A stretch of 64,000 nucleotides of DNA from Mycobacterium sp. 852002-51163_SCH5372311 (GCF_001667115.1 NZ_LZIJ01000022.1:18233-82232), one strand, 5' to 3'. Numbered from the stretch's first letter, positions 45,601 to 55,706 are shown. Made by a program: numbers and translations. Notes: a model not told the origin generated them from the letters alone.

Positions 45601-46880
45601 GCGAGGGGGTCGGCTCGTTGGATCTCATCAGAATCCTTCCCGACACCCGCAGGTATCTGGGTCGACACGTCTCGATTCTGGATCTGATCAGTGCCGATAC
45701 CGCCGCGAACCTCATCGATGACGCGTCGGCAGCCGATGCATGGATGGACGTTGACACCGCCGCCGAGATAGAAGGCGACCTTACATCGCTCTGGCCAGAC
45801 CGCCCGGCTGCCGAGTTGAGCGTCAAACAATCCCCGAACAGCAGCGAAACGCTCGTCGTGATGGGCGCGTCGGGCGTTCTGGGCACCGGGTTCGCCCAAG
45901 CGGTCCTCGAGCTCAGACGGTCGGGAGTGCCGTGCCCCGACGTCGTCTTGGTCACGAGATCAAAACTGCCCGAACACAATCCGTGGGCAGCTCTCCGCAG
46001 CATCGATGGGGTACGGATCGAGCAATTGTCCGCTGAGTTCGGCCGATCAGAGCTGGAGGCCCTCATCCACGACACCCGCGCCGGAACCGTCGTGAACTGC
46101 ATCGGCAACACCAATGTGCTTGTGCCATACCGCGAGCTCCGGCCGGCAAACGTGGGACTGGTTTCCGCGATCACCGAGGCATGCGCGAGCAATGCCGCGA
46201 AATTGGTGCACCTGTCGACGTTTGTCGTCAATGCGGATGTCACAGCGCCGCGCGTCACCGATCCCCGCGATGCACCCTATCCTTACGCGGCATCCAAGTC
46301 ACTCGCGGAGCTGGTCGTGGCCGGATCACCGCAGGCACTCGATTTCACCATCGTCCGCCTGCCGCGGGTGCTTGGCGAGGACTATCAACTGCACGATTCC
46401 GCCGACATCCTGCTCTCGGTCGTCGATGCCTGTAATGCGTTGCAAGCCTTCCCTTCCCTGACCTTGACCGAAGAGGTCACCACCGGCCGTGCCGTCGCAA
46501 ACGCAATCCTTGGCCGGTTGGCAGCATCGGCGGAATCGACTGAGCTGGGACGCGGAATCACGGTGGTACGCGGTGAAGCGGTGGAATATGGTGAGTTCCT
46601 CAGTGGCTATGCATTCGACGAACTTGACGTGGCTGAGTGGAAGTACCGGCTGGATGAAAGCGACTGGGCGAAGAATAATCCGCGACGATGGTCGGTAGTC
46701 GACGCCTGGCTCGGCTTGGGCATGAGATTGGGCGCGCGCTCATACGCGGAGTACCTGGCGGATTACCCGACCATCGCCCTCGGGGTTGATTCCGTCGCAG
46801 AGCTGGCCGCGCCACCGCAGTCGCTGCGATCGCTGGTGGCGCATGGCTTCTCGCGGTCGCCGGAAGCGGTTGTCGGATAA
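42663..46880 (+). CDS. nrp: Single-module NRPS with reductive release (C-A-T-R)
   Basis: Protein of 1405 residues from GTG 42663. The condensation domain (about 5-440) has an intact H143-H144-x3-D148-G. The adenylation domain (about 480-940) shows TSGSTGQPK, STYGPTETT and the late Lys in PRKPNGKVD (about 931). The carrier site is GVGSLDL with Ser985. The thioester reductase domain (about 1062-1405) has GASGVLG at 1068-1074 and Y1208-x3-K1212. It would acylate one amino acid, lysine in the known products, and release an aldehyde or alcohol. M. tuberculosis Rv0101 has two modules and about 2500 residues, so this is the shorter, Streptomyces ScoA-like form. Confidence 0.93.
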   Translation: MNAPEQRVLRVPLSRSQQNLYNGVLQDGNPALYLIGKSYRFHPLELTPFLAALEATILESAGQLCVLETSATETGYPALVPRLQFDDIVCVHSDDHRQSDQTPRGDDELKRAWSSGILGKPLVRYTVLTDEDGQVSGLDVHTHHILVDGGATAIIEADLARHLTAGRPADVPSLTAGLTKLTQAHHREAAKVEESLQRLADAVQRELADEARYGGHGQDTSDVPGMAAKGILDEMVKISGGAYDAILALSETKQVPLNVLVAAAAVAVDASLRQSTEGLLVHPVDNRFGDPDLNVATCLVNSVAHAVRFSPFASVQDVVRMLDRGYVKAVRRRWFREEHYRRMYLAINRTSHVEALTLNFIRQACAPDLRPFLSEAPVATDIGPVEGMTVACVLDEDQRTLDLAIWNRADLPPHRRHHRVAERIAAALESMAAMWDQPIAMTVDEWFGVSPDGARRQGDWAIGTVPTAPAWFLDAAGDVHRILESRPYVSHWVTWLVQIGAVPGDVLVFTDDNTDRTIDLLIACHLAGCGYSVCDTPDQISLRANAIADHVDGVAAHVVDMGAVQLPASMSDELQQLLNERITRVAQDVSLATKTAYVMPTSGSTGQPKLVRISHGSLALFCAAVRRAYGWGPHDTILQCAPLTSDISVEEIFGGAICGSELARSTGMKTGDLDALARDLVDEKATVVDLPTAVWHLICEDDDAIDTLRRSHLRQIVIGGEAIRPSAVDKWLDSGASQEISLVSTYGPTETTVVVTYLPIAGDGTTVTAGARLRLGRPVVPNSVFIAFGEVVIVGDLVSAGYLGTDDRSFGTVTTSDGSRRRAFATADRVTLDAEDFPVFAGRKDAIVKISGKRVDIAEVTRRIYADPAVSDVAVELHDGRLGVWFETRHTREAAEDAAAAERIRLILVSSGVSTFFVVGVPSIPRKPNGKVDSDNLRTMPQFVNTVLGNAGAGEKAAGLAEVWSRHLGRTIRPDSSLLGEGVGSLDLIRILPDTRRYLGRHVSILDLISADTAANLIDDASAADAWMDVDTAAEIEGDLTSLWPDRPAAELSVKQSPNSSETLVVMGASGVLGTGFAQAVLELRRSGVPCPDVVLVTRSKLPEHNPWAALRSIDGVRIEQLSAEFGRSELEALIHDTRAGTVVNCIGNTNVLVPYRELRPANVGLVSAITEACASNAAKLVHLSTFVVNADVTAPRVTDPRDAPYPYAASKSLAELVVAGSPQALDFTIVRLPRVLGEDYQLHDSADILLSVVDACNALQAFPSLTLTEEVTTGRAVANAILGRLAASAESTELGRGITVVRGEAVEYGEFLSGYAFDELDVAEWKYRLDESDWAKNNPRRWSVVDAWLGLGMRLGARSYAEYLADYPTIALGVDSVAELAAPPQSLRSLVAHGFSRSPEAVVG

Positions 46881-47145
46881 TCGATTCAAGCGCTTGTCGC
46901 CTTCCGAATCGTGTGCGTTGTGACATACCAGTGATCGATCGGACGGCCTACCGTCTCCTCCGATGCCCTGGCGTGATTGCCGACGCTAGTGCGTTCAAAA
47001 CTCAACGCGGCGGTCAAGACCGCTCCTCGAGTTCGTGTTGCAGCGACGGGCCTGCCGCAGCGGCCGCTTGTCGCGGGTCCGACCGCCGATTAGCCTACAA
47101 CGGCGAGGTCAAGCGTTTACTCCTTCGTCAGTCGAGGCGGCTCAC

Positions 47146-50100
47146 ATGGCGACCCACCGAGTCGGGGCAGGGCTGAGAGGGTCTCCCACCTTCGACTCGG
47201 TTCGCGCCCAGCTCCGCCAAGGCGACACCGTCGAATTCGGCCCTGGCGCGCACCTTATCGGAGACCTAACCCTGATCTCTGTCTCGTTGACCGCCGCGCG
47301 ATCCGGCACGGCCTCGATCAAGGGAAACGTTGAATTCACCGGCAACGCGAGCGTGTCGGGACTGTCGATTGATGGACGCATCAACACCACCGGTTCCACG
47401 AGGGTGGCGATCTCCCAGTGCCAGTTGCGTAATTCGGCCGATAACCTGATTGTGGCCCGCAACTTCAGCACCGTCATCTTGACCAGCTGCGACCTGTCGG
47501 GGTCGGCGACGCACAGACCCGCAATCTTCGCCGGAGGCGGGAGCAGTGTCGCGGTATCGAACAGCCGAGTGCACGACATACCTCTCGACGCCGCAGAGAT
47601 CACCGAGAACTCCGTGCTCCACGTGACCGCCTGCGACATTTCGGGCTGCGGCAGCTCAGGCTTGTACGCCAGTAGCGGCGCCAAGATCTATGTGACGGGA
47701 TCGACCATTCACGACATCGCGAAAACTGCGATCTTTGCCGAGCACGGCAGCGAAGTACAGATCCGCGAATCGAAGATCTGGGACGCGGTGTCGGCGATAT
47801 ACGTCAACGAAACCTCTCGCGTCTGGCTGATCGGATCGACCATCCGCCACGTGAGGGGCAACGGCATCTACGCCCTGAGCAGAAGTCAGGCACACGTCAC
47901 CGGCTCCACATTCACGCACGCTGCACTGCCGGCGATTGTGCTGTCCGGAGCGGGCACCCTTGGCACTCTCGAGCAGTGCGGAATCGATCATTGCGGCGAC
48001 GACGGTCACGCCTCGGTGTGGATCGAGGACGAAGCGAAGCTGAAAATGTCGGGTTCGCGGGTCACCGATGCGGAGCAGATTGGCTTGGCCGTGCGCAAGG
48101 ACTGCGAAGCCGACCTGCAGGACTGCGACCTTTCAAATTGCGCGAAGGGATTGCTGCGCGTAACCGGCGGCAGCGCGGTCTTGCGCAACACGCGACTTTT
48201 CGCACGGGATCTGGACGCGGCGGCCAGCATCGAAGGCCGTGGGGAGACGATCCTCGAGGGATGCTTCCTCAACGGCCATCCGATCGAAGACGGTCCACTC
48301 GGCGACCGGAACACGTTGCAGAAGTTGGACGCATTGGTCGGCCTCGCGGGAGTCAAGGACGAACTGCGCAAGTTGATAGCGTTCGCCGAGATCCAGGCGA
48401 CCCGCAAGAAGCAAGGCCTATCCGTATCAGGGACAACGCTTCATCTCGTCTTCACCGGCAATCCCGGCACCGGCAAGACGACCGTCGCCCGAATCATCGG
48501 CGAGGTGTACGCCAAGCTCGGGCTGCTCAAATCCGGCCATGTCGTCGAGGTCGATCGGGCCGCTCTCGTCGGCGAATACGTGGGACACACGGCGCCGAAG
48601 ACCGCCGCGATGATCGACGAGGCGCTCGACGGAGTGCTGTTTATCGACGAGGCATACTCACTCGCCGCTGAAAGCGGAACTGGACCCGATTTTGGGCGTG
48701 AGGCGATCGACACCTTGCTCAAGGCTATGGAGGACAAGCGCGACCGACTGGCCGTCGTGGTCGCCGGCTACACGGCGCCGATGCGGCGATTCATCGACAC
48801 CAACCCCGGTCTGCAATCGCGTTTCACCCGCTACATCGAGTTTCCCGACTACAGCGTCGACGAGTTGCGCCAGATTCTGGCCGGTTTGTTGAAGGCGAAC
48901 GAGCTGACGACGACACCGGAGGCTGACACGAAGCTCAGCAAAGTGCTCGGCGACCTTCATCGCAACCGTGGCGAGCAATTCGGCAACGCGCGCGCAGTGC
49001 GCCAGCTCTTCGAGAAGATCATCGAACAACAGGCACGACGGATCGCTGCGACGCCCGGACTGAATCGGTCTGCGCTGCAGCAGATCATCGTCGACGACAT
49101 CCCCGAAGAACGTGCCGCAGTCGTCGCCGATGTCGACGCCCTCCTTGCCAGGCTCGACAGCATGATCGGACTCGCCGGGGTAAAACAGGAGATCCGCCGG
49201 CTCGTCGATCTTGTCCGCTTGAATGAGCGTCGCGTCGGCCAAGGCCAAGACCCGATACCGGTCAGTCTGCATATGGTGTTCACCGGCAACCCCGGCACTG
49301 GCAAAACCACGGTCGCCCGGCTGGTCGGCGAAATCTTCGCCGGTCTTGGGCTGCTGCCTCGCGGACATGTCGTGGAAACCGATCGCGGAGCTCTGGTCGC
49401 CGGCCACGTCGGTCAGACAGCGATCAAGACCGGCGAGGTCATCAAAGACGCACTCGACGGTGTGCTGTTCATCGACGAGGCATACACGCTGGCGAACAAA
49501 CCAGACGGCGGATCGGGAACGGACTTTGGCCGTGAAGCCATCGACACTCTGCTGAAAGCGATGGAGGACAACCGCGACCGGCTGGCTCTCGTCGTTGCCG
49601 GATACACCGCGCCGATGCGGCGCTTCATCGACGCCAACCCCGGCTTGCAGTCGCGCTTCACACGCTATATCGAGTTTCCCGACTACAACGCAGGCGAATT
49701 GCAGCAGATCCTGTCCGCACTACTGCATTCACACGGTCTCACCGCGACGCCCGAAGCCGACGCGAAACTTGCCAAGGCGATCACCGAGCTGCATCGCAAT
49801 CGGGGTGAGCAATTCGGGAACGCACGAGCGGTGCGCCAACTCTTCGAGAAGCTGGTGGAGCGACAGGCACGACGACTTGCGGCCGAGCCGGAGACTGACC
49901 AAAGCGGTTGGGGGACAATCACGGCCGACGATGTTCCCATAGCAGATCGCCCAGCGATCGTTTCCGATGTCGATGCGCTACTCGCGCGCCTGGACAGCAT
50001 GGTCGGCCTTGCCGAGGTGAAAAGTGAAGTCCGCAAGCTCGTCAACCTGGCGCGGTTGAACGAGCGTCGGATCCGCGAGGGTCAGGACCCGATCCCGGTG

Positions 50101-50757
50101 AGCTTGCACATGGTTTTTGCCGGGAATCCCGGCACCGGCAAGACCACGGTCGCGCGCCTGGTCGGCGAGATTCTTGCCGGGCTCGGGCTGTTGTCGCGTG
50201 GGCATGTTGTCGAGGCGGACCGCTCCTCGCTTGTCGCCGGATACGTCGGGCAGACGGCGATCAAGACCGCCGAGGTAATCAAAGACGCGCTCGACGGTGT
50301 GCTGTTCATCGACGAGGCGTACACGTTGCTGAACGGCGGCGGCGGCCATGACTTCGGTCGCGAGGCCATCGACACGCTGCTGAAGGCGATGGAAGACAAC
50401 CGTGGTCGGCTGTCCGTGGTGGTGGCCGGATATACCGACCGGATGGAGCGATTCATCGCATCCAATCCCGGCCTGCGGTCACGATTCACGCGTCAGTTGC
50501 TCTTCGCCGACTACACCCCAGACGAACTGACCGCGATGTTCGCCCAGCAATGCCGTGACGCGGGAATGGACTTGAGTCCCGAGGCCTATGACGCAATGCG
50601 ACAGAGGTTCCTGACGCTGCATGCCGCGCGCGGGGACGACTTCGGAAACGGCAGGCTGGTACGCAGCCAGTTCGAGAAGGTCATCGAACGGCAAGCCGAA
50701 CGTCTGATGGCCGACGCCGATGCGTCGACCCGACTGATCACCGAGGCCGACATCTGA
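47146..50757 (+). CDS. Beta-helix protein with three CbbX/EccA-like AAA+ domains
   Basis: About 1203 residues from ATG 47146. Residues 25-385 are a right-handed parallel beta-helix: repeated turns such as [17 protein letters not shown] and [18 protein letters not shown]. Three AAA+ domains follow, with Walker [10 protein letters not shown] near 438, 712 and 992, each with FIDEAY as Walker B and an arginine-finger-type RFTR after SNPGL or NPGLQSR. They resemble CbbX and EccA. The domains are about 275 residues apart and very alike, indicating internal duplication. No signal peptide is seen. It lies 265 bases after nrp on the same strand. It may be a remodelling ATPase with its own recognition domain; the target is unknown. 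Confidence 0.88.
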   Translation: MATHRVGAGLRGSPTFDSVRAQLRQGDTVEFGPGAHLIGDLTLISVSLTAARSGTASIKGNVEFTGNASVSGLSIDGRINTTGSTRVAISQCQLRNSADNLIVARNFSTVILTSCDLSGSATHRPAIFAGGGSSVAVSNSRVHDIPLDAAEITENSVLHVTACDISGCGSSGLYASSGAKIYVTGSTIHDIAKTAIFAEHGSEVQIRESKIWDAVSAIYVNETSRVWLIGSTIRHVRGNGIYALSRSQAHVTGSTFTHAALPAIVLSGAGTLGTLEQCGIDHCGDDGHASVWIEDEAKLKMSGSRVTDAEQIGLAVRKDCEADLQDCDLSNCAKGLLRVTGGSAVLRNTRLFARDLDAAASIEGRGETILEGCFLNGHPIEDGPLGDRNTLQKLDALVGLAGVKDELRKLIAFAEIQATRKKQGLSVSGTTLHLVFTGNPGTGKTTVARIIGEVYAKLGLLKSGHVVEVDRAALVGEYVGHTAPKTAAMIDEALDGVLFIDEAYSLAAESGTGPDFGREAIDTLLKAMEDKRDRLAVVVAGYTAPMRRFIDTNPGLQSRFTRYIEFPDYSVDELRQILAGLLKANELTTTPEADTKLSKVLGDLHRNRGEQFGNARAVRQLFEKIIEQQARRIAATPGLNRSALQQIIVDDIPEERAAVVADVDALLARLDSMIGLAGVKQEIRRLVDLVRLNERRVGQGQDPIPVSLHMVFTGNPGTGKTTVARLVGEIFAGLGLLPRGHVVETDRGALVAGHVGQTAIKTGEVIKDALDGVLFIDEAYTLANKPDGGSGTDFGREAIDTLLKAMEDNRDRLALVVAGYTAPMRRFIDANPGLQSRFTRYIEFPDYNAGELQQILSALLHSHGLTATPEADAKLAKAITELHRNRGEQFGNARAVRQLFEKLVERQARRLAAEPETDQSGWGTITADDVPIADRPAIVSDVDALLARLDSMVGLAEVKSEVRKLVNLARLNERRIREGQDPIPVSLHMVFAGNPGTGKTTVARLVGEILAGLGLLSRGHVVEADRSSLVAGYVGQTAIKTAEVIKDALDGVLFIDEAYTLLNGGGGHDFGREAIDTLLKAMEDNRGRLSVVVAGYTDRMERFIASNPGLRSRFTRQLLFADYTPDELTAMFAQQCRDAGMDLSPEAYDAMRQRFLTLHAARGDDFGNGRLVRSQFEKVIERQAERLMADADASTRLITEADI

Positions 50758-50779
50758 GGTCACGAACCAGGCCAGCTAG

Positions 50780-51673
50780 TCAGCCGGCCACCGAGGCGTC
50801 GTAGATCGACTGGATCGACTTGTCCAGTGTGGCGTCGAACTGCTCGTCGGACTGGTCGACCGAGAGTCCCTCGGTCAGCGCGCGGCTGAAGCTTGCGATC
50901 AGACCGGTGTTCTTCGCCAGCAGCTCGTTGGCTTCGTCGCGAGAGTAGCCACCGGAGAGCGCCACCACGCGCATCACCTTCGGATGTTCGATCAACGGAC
51001 GGTAGTAGTTGGCCTCGGACGGCAGGCTCAGCTTGAGCATCACGCGCTGCCCGTCGGGCACGGTTTCGAGCTGCTTGGTGATTTCGTCGCGCAGTATCTC
51101 CTCGGCCTGCGCCTTGTCCGATATCGAGATGGTGACCTCGGGTTCGAGGATGGGCACCAAACCGTGCGACAGCACCTGTCGGCCCAGCTCGAACTGCTGG
51201 GCGACCACCGCGGCGATGCCCTTGGCGTTGGCACCACCGATCACCGACCGTTCCTTGGTGCCGAAAACGCCCTTGCGCACCGCCCGCTCCAGCAGTTCGT
51301 CCAGCCCGGGTATGGGCTTCATGAGCTGCACATCGTCGGACTCCTCCGCCAGCCCCTTGTCGATTTTCAGGATGGGAACCACACCCTTCGTCTCCCACAG
51401 GTAGCTGGTCGACGGCTGGCCGCCGATCTCGCGGTCCATGGTCTGCTCGAACAAGATCGCCGCCAGTACCCGGTCCCCGGTGAACGCCGGCGAGGTGATG
51501 ATCCGCGAACGCATCTCGTGAATGAGGTCGAACATCTCCTCTTCGGAGGAATACGCGTCCTCCTCGATTCCGTACAGGCGCAGCGCCTTTGGCGTGGAAC
51601 CACCGCTTTGGTCGAGCGCGGCGATGAATCCCTTACCCGACGTCATCCGGTCGGCTTGCTGCTGGTTCGGCAT
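50780..51673 (-). CDS. Class I fructose-bisphosphate aldolase
   Basis: Protein of 297 residues matching the bacterial class I (Schiff-base) aldolases: GFIAALDQSGGSTPKAL near the N-terminus, VPILKIDKG and RVMLKLSLP with candidate Schiff-base lysines, and ALSGGYSRDEAN. It splits fructose 1,6-bisphosphate into two trioses in the cytoplasm and needs no metal. Mycobacteria usually also have a class II enzyme elsewhere. It ends convergent with the beta-helix AAA+ gene, 22 bases away. Start ATG 51673. Confidence 0.92.
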   Translation of the reverse strand: MPNQQQADRMTSGKGFIAALDQSGGSTPKALRLYGIEEDAYSSEEEMFDLIHEMRSRIITSPAFTGDRVLAAILFEQTMDREIGGQPSTSYLWETKGVVPILKIDKGLAEESDDVQLMKPIPGLDELLERAVRKGVFGTKERSVIGGANAKGIAAVVAQQFELGRQVLSHGLVPILEPEVTISISDKAQAEEILRDEITKQLETVPDGQRVMLKLSLPSEANYYRPLIEHPKVMRVVALSGGYSRDEANELLAKNTGLIASFSRALTEGLSVDQSDEQFDATLDKSIQSIYDASVAG

Positions 51674-51775
51674 GGAATCCCTCCACTTCGTCGTGGCACT
51701 CTCGGCGACGGCGCACCGTCAAGCCCGAATCGTGCCGATCATATTCGTGCGATCAGGCCGCGAGCAGGCAGGTCG

Positions 51776-52771
51776 TCACTCAGTCCTGGCAAGCTCCTGT
51801 TGCCCGATTACCCCGCTTATACCCGCTGCACCGAGTCGCTCACGGAATGCCTGCGCCGTGTAGCCGACGGCCGACGCGTCGGTTCGGGCGCGCACCGTCG
51901 CCGAACGTGGCATATGAAAAAGCACACCCATTTCGCCGAAGTAATCCCCGTCCCGCGCCACCTTGACCAGTTCTTCGCCGCCGTCGGCCAATTCGCGCAC
52001 GATCTCGAATTCGCCGTCGACCACCACATAGATCAGGTCCCCCATCGTGCACTGCTCGAACAACACTTCGCCCGCCTTGAGCTGCACCGTTTCGGGGAGC
52101 CGGTTCGTCGAGGCGTGGGTGGGCGCCATCTCGACGACGTGATCGGCCATCGGCAGGATCCGACTGTCGTGGGTCGCAACGACCACCACACGTTCGCCCT
52201 CCGCGAGCGAGCGGATCAACCGCAACACCTCCTCCACCTGGATGAAGTCGAGGTGCGCAGTCGGCTCGTCGGCGAGGATCAGTGGCGGTTCCAGCGCGAT
52301 CGCGCGAGCGACCGCGACGCGTTGCTGTTGTCCGCCGCTGAGGTCCCCCGGTCGGTGCTTCATCCGGTCTTCAAGGTTGACCCGCTTCAGCAGTTCCTCG
52401 GCGCGCCGATGCGATGCCGCGCGCGACCATCCGGTTGCGCGCAGCGGCACCATCACATTCTCGAGCGCGGTGAGGCTGGGTACCAGGTTGAAGGCCTGGA
52501 ATACGATGCCCACCGTGTCGCGCCGGTACCTGGCCAGCTCGTGGCCGTCGAGCGCTGTGACGTCAACGCCGCCGAACTTGATCGCACCACTCTTCGGCCG
52601 CAAAATTCCGCCGAGGCACGACAGCAGCGTCGTCTTCCCGCAGCCGCTGGGGCCGAGCAGAATCACCAGCGACCCCGCCGCCACGTCGAGGTTCAGCCCG
52701 TTGATCGGCCGTAGCGCGTAACCGCCGCTGGAGTACTCGACGACAAGGTCTTGAATGCTCAGATCGCCCAT
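51776..52771 (-). CDS. ABC transporter ATPase with C-terminal cyclic-nucleotide domain, copy A (Rv0073-like)
   Basis: Protein of 331 residues. The MacB/LolD-type ATPase domain (1-225) has Walker A GPSGCGKTT, signature LSGGQQQR and Walker B ILADEP. A cyclic-nucleotide-binding domain follows (about 230-320) with the phosphate-binding cassette YFGEMGVLFHMPRSATVRA, including the key Arg. The same layout is found in M. tuberculosis Rv0073, annotated as glutamine transport, but with an FtsX permease the unit more likely exports or extracts a lipid or peptide. cAMP may gate it. The permease gene is 3 bases upstream. A second copy lies at 55707. Confidence 0.9.
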   Translation of the reverse strand: MGDLSIQDLVVEYSSGGYALRPINGLNLDVAAGSLVILLGPSGCGKTTLLSCLGGILRPKSGAIKFGGVDVTALDGHELARYRRDTVGIVFQAFNLVPSLTALENVMVPLRATGWSRAASHRRAEELLKRVNLEDRMKHRPGDLSGGQQQRVAVARAIALEPPLILADEPTAHLDFIQVEEVLRLIRSLAEGERVVVVATHDSRILPMADHVVEMAPTHASTNRLPETVQLKAGEVLFEQCTMGDLIYVVVDGEFEIVRELADGGEELVKVARDGDYFGEMGVLFHMPRSATVRARTDASAVGYTAQAFRERLGAAGISGVIGQQELARTE

Positions 52772-52774
52772 CGA

Positions 52775-53830
52775 TCAGGGACCTCCGAATGCGAGCGCGG
52801 GATCGACTGCCACCGCGCGTCTGAGCCCGGCAACGCTGGCGAGCAGACCGATCGCGATCGCGATCACGGGTAGCGCCAGGTAGGCCCGCATGGGCACCAC
52901 GACAGTCATCGGGAACAGCGGCGCCAGCAGCTGCGCCAAGACAACGCCGACCACCGCCGCAAGCAACGCGACGACGACCGCCTGCAACGCGAGACCCGCC
53001 AGAATCTGTCGCGTCGGTACACCGATGGCCTTGAAAACCGCGAAGTCGCGCAGCCGCTCGAGAGCGGATAGGTAGACCAATGAGCCGACAATCAGCACCG
53101 CCACGATCCACAACAAGACGGCAACGATCGTGATCGCACCCACCGCGACTTTCAACGGACGCATCAAGTCGGTGACTCCGGCCGAGCGATCGACGGTCTG
53201 ATAGCCCTCCGGCAGGTGCTTGGGCTTGCCGATGATCCCGATCGACGTGATCATCGGCTGCCCGTTGTACGCCAGTTGCTGCAGGCCCTCGGTCGTCAGG
53301 AAGATACACGGCGTCTTCGCCAGTGCGGTGGCGTTGGGCACGATGCCGACGATCCGCAAAGTGCGCGACCCGACCTGCAGGTCCTCGCCGATGTGCTTGC
53401 CCAGGGTGCTGGACACCTCAACCTCATCGGGCGCCGTCGGTGTCTGACCTTCCGAAACCTGAGGCATGCCGGGTCCGTGCGCCGGCGCGCCGAAGGCGGT
53501 GGCGTTTCGCGCCGAGGTTCCTTCCCTGATCGCCGACGCCGCGGTGGCAAGCGGCGCCGCTGCCACCACGCCGGGCTCTGCGGCCACTCTGGCGATGTCC
53601 ACCTGTGCGAATGGAGTTGCGCCCAGGAACGGTCCGGCCGCACCGGCTTTGACCACGAATCCGTCGACGCCCATCGCGTCGACGGTCCGCTGGGCCTCGA
53701 CCCGGAAGCCATTCGCCAGTCCCGTCAGGACGAGTGTCATCGCGAAGACCAGCCCGGTGCTGATGATCGCGATGACCAAGCGCCGCCTTCGCCATTGCAT
53801 GTCGCGTAACGCCGCGAACAGCATGGTCAC
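52775..53830 (-). CDS. FtsX/MacB-type permease, copy A (Rv0072-like)
   Basis: Protein of 351 residues: an N-terminal membrane helix (about 18-40), a large outside domain (about 45-220), then three helices in the C-terminal half (VGAITIVAVLLWIVAVLIVG onward). This is the four-helix FtsX-like plan of type VII ABC systems. It pairs with the ATPase that follows. Start ATG 53830 (MTMLFAALRDMQW); ATG 53824 gives the same N-terminus as copy B and is also possible. Confidence 0.9.
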   Translation of the reverse strand: MTMLFAALRDMQWRRRRLVIAIISTGLVFAMTLVLTGLANGFRVEAQRTVDAMGVDGFVVKAGAAGPFLGATPFAQVDIARVAAEPGVVAAAPLATAASAIREGTSARNATAFGAPAHGPGMPQVSEGQTPTAPDEVEVSSTLGKHIGEDLQVGSRTLRIVGIVPNATALAKTPCIFLTTEGLQQLAYNGQPMITSIGIIGKPKHLPEGYQTVDRSAGVTDLMRPLKVAVGAITIVAVLLWIVAVLIVGSLVYLSALERLRDFAVFKAIGVPTRQILAGLALQAVVVALLAAVVGVVLAQLLAPLFPMTVVVPMRAYLALPVIAIAIGLLASVAGLRRAVAVDPALAFGGP

Positions 53831-53903
53831 GACGCTACCGCCGGCACACCGTCGCGAACAGCCTTTCTTCGGCGAACGCTCGGGTTGCCGGCTTCAAGTG
53901 TCG

Positions 53904-54488
53904 TCACGCCTTGGTTTCGTCCAGTTGCGCGGCGGTGTGCCCGGTGGGCCACAGCGCCATGCGATCAAGGAGCCGGTCACGCAGAACCAGCGTGTGAAAT
54001 AGCACTGCGCAGACATGGGCTGTGAACGCCGCGAAGAGCAAGAAGGCGAAGGCACTGTGTGCATGCCGGAGCACTGCATAAACATCGATGTCGTGCGGTG
54101 CGATGCCGGGCAGATGAATCGGCCCGACCAGGATGATCGGGAATCGGGCCGCCGACAGCATTGCCCACCCGATCAGGGGTTGGACGAGCAGCAGGGCGTA
54201 AAGCAGGTATTCCGACCAGGACGCGATGCGGCGCTCGGCGGGACTCATTGTGGTCGGGAACGGGGGCAGGTGGTGCGTGAGCCGGTTCGCCAGGCGCGCC
54301 ACGGCGAAGATCAGGATCAATACGCCTAAGGGCCGGTGGATCGCCAGCAGCAGCGGGTAGTAGCTCAGCGAAGCGATCATCGTCACACCGATCAACAGTT
54401 GCGCGATGACCATCGGCGCCATCAGCCAGTGCAGAACCCGGAACGGGAGGGCGAAACGCGTTGCTGGACTGGTCGTCTCGCTTGTCAC
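53904..54488 (-). CDS. Cytochrome b561-family membrane protein
   Basis: Protein of 194 residues with four predicted helices and His residues in them (RVLHWLMAPMVIAQLLIG, LAIHRPLGVLIL, HAHSAFAFLLFAAFTAHVCA) that fit two b-type hemes. It would carry electrons across or within the membrane from the quinone pool. Its start overlaps the stop of the catalase-like gene by four bases, so it most likely supplies electrons to that enzyme. Confidence 0.9.
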   Translation of the reverse strand: MTSETTSPATRFALPFRVLHWLMAPMVIAQLLIGVTMIASLSYYPLLLAIHRPLGVLILIFAVARLANRLTHHLPPFPTTMSPAERRIASWSEYLLYALLLVQPLIGWAMLSAARFPIILVGPIHLPGIAPHDIDVYAVLRHAHSAFAFLLFAAFTAHVCAVLFHTLVLRDRLLDRMALWPTGHTAAQLDETKA

Positions 54489-55600
54489 GAGAGCACCTTT
54501 GCCGCGTTGACCTGGCTGGGCGACTTGGGCTCGCCGCCGCGGCGGGTGAAGGAGCGAGCGTAGACGGCCGACCGCGCGCCGGGGATCGGATCGTCAGAAA
54601 CAGCCATGCCGTCGGGCAGCACCGTCGGGTCGAAGTTGATATCCCGGGCGTTGCCGGCTTCCTCGGTGTGCACCGCGGAAATCGTGATGGTGCCGGCGTC
54701 GATGGACCGGCGCGAGGGCGGCCAGGGCTTGGTGGCGTCGTTTGTCTGGTCACCCGGCTCACCGATCGTGACGACCAGCCGCCACCGCAACGGACGCTGG
54801 GCCACCGCGCGAATGAGATTGTCGAACAGGTAGTCCTTGCCGACCGCTGACGACGGGCTCGGGGCTTCTTGCGGAACCACGTACCACCGCACCGGAACAG
54901 TGGCGCCGGCGCCGTTGGTGAACCAAAAAGCATTCAGCCCGTAAAACGTACTGTCCGCGAATCCGGCGCTGGGCGGTGACTGCTTGATGAGTTTCATCGC
55001 CGCGACGGTCTCGGGATGACGATCGAGGAATGCGGCCATTTTCTGCGGGTCGGGCTTACCTGTGTCCGGCTGGGGCTGGGAGGCGAGCAACCGCTCATAG
55101 AAACCCCGCGGAGTGCTGTCGGTAAAGACAGGAAGGTTGATCATCGCGGTCCGCCACTGCTGGCCGCCGCGGGTCTGGAAGAGCAGCCCCAGACCTCGGA
55201 CGGTGTCGGGCTTGTCGGGCTGATCCGGTAGACCGCCGCCCAACGAGAACCTTCCGATCAGCGGGACACTTCCAGGCCTGAAGACTTCCGCCCGGCAGAT
55301 GGCCTCGCCGGCGCCGTTGCTCGCGAAAGTGCCTACCGCACTGAGACCTTTGGCATGGTTGCGCCGGAACCCGTCATGCCGGCCATAGACGTGTTCGAAG
55401 CGATCGGCAAACCCGGACGGGTTCAGCGTGCGGGGCCGCAGCCAGCCACCCGCATACGCGAAGCCTCCTATGTCCACCGCCGCGAAACCCGCTACCGCAC
55501 CCAGTCCCAGCAATGCACCCCGTCGGGTCAGCGAGTCCAGTGGAGCGGGGTTGGTTTCCGCAGAATCGTCATACTGCTCACGGCCATCGCCTGGGTCCAT
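54485..55600 (-). CDS. Catalase-related peroxidase with signal/anchor sequence
   Basis: About 371 residues from the ATG at 55600. A twin-arginine-like or membrane-anchor segment (TRRGALLGLGAVAGFAAVD) begins near residue 25, so the heme domain is probably outside the membrane. The distal His is in RRNHAKG and RFSLGGGLPD follows; RSAVY near the end gives the R-x3-Y of the heme-ligand Tyr. It belongs to the short catalase-related peroxidase group (SrpA-like). Translational coupling to cytochrome b561 suggests quinol-driven removal of peroxides at the membrane surface. It is flanked on both sides by copies of the ABC unit. Confidence 0.87.
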   Translation of the reverse strand: MDPGDGREQYDDSAETNPAPLDSLTRRGALLGLGAVAGFAAVDIGGFAYAGGWLRPRTLNPSGFADRFEHVYGRHDGFRRNHAKGLSAVGTFASNGAGEAICRAEVFRPGSVPLIGRFSLGGGLPDQPDKPDTVRGLGLLFQTRGGQQWRTAMINLPVFTDSTPRGFYERLLASQPQPDTGKPDPQKMAAFLDRHPETVAAMKLIKQSPPSAGFADSTFYGLNAFWFTNGAGATVPVRWYVVPQEAPSPSSAVGKDYLFDNLIRAVAQRPLRWRLVVTIGEPGDQTNDATKPWPPSRRSIDAGTITISAVHTEEAGNARDINFDPTVLPDGMAVSDDPIPGARSAVYARSFTRRGGEPKSPSQVNAAKVLS

Positions 55601-55706
55601 GCCCCACCGCCTTCGTGTAGTGGCCCGTCCTTCGTATCGAGTCGTTCTAATCGAGGAAGTTGACGAGGCGGCGAACACACCCCAGCCAATTGGTGCGGCA
55701 GCCAGC

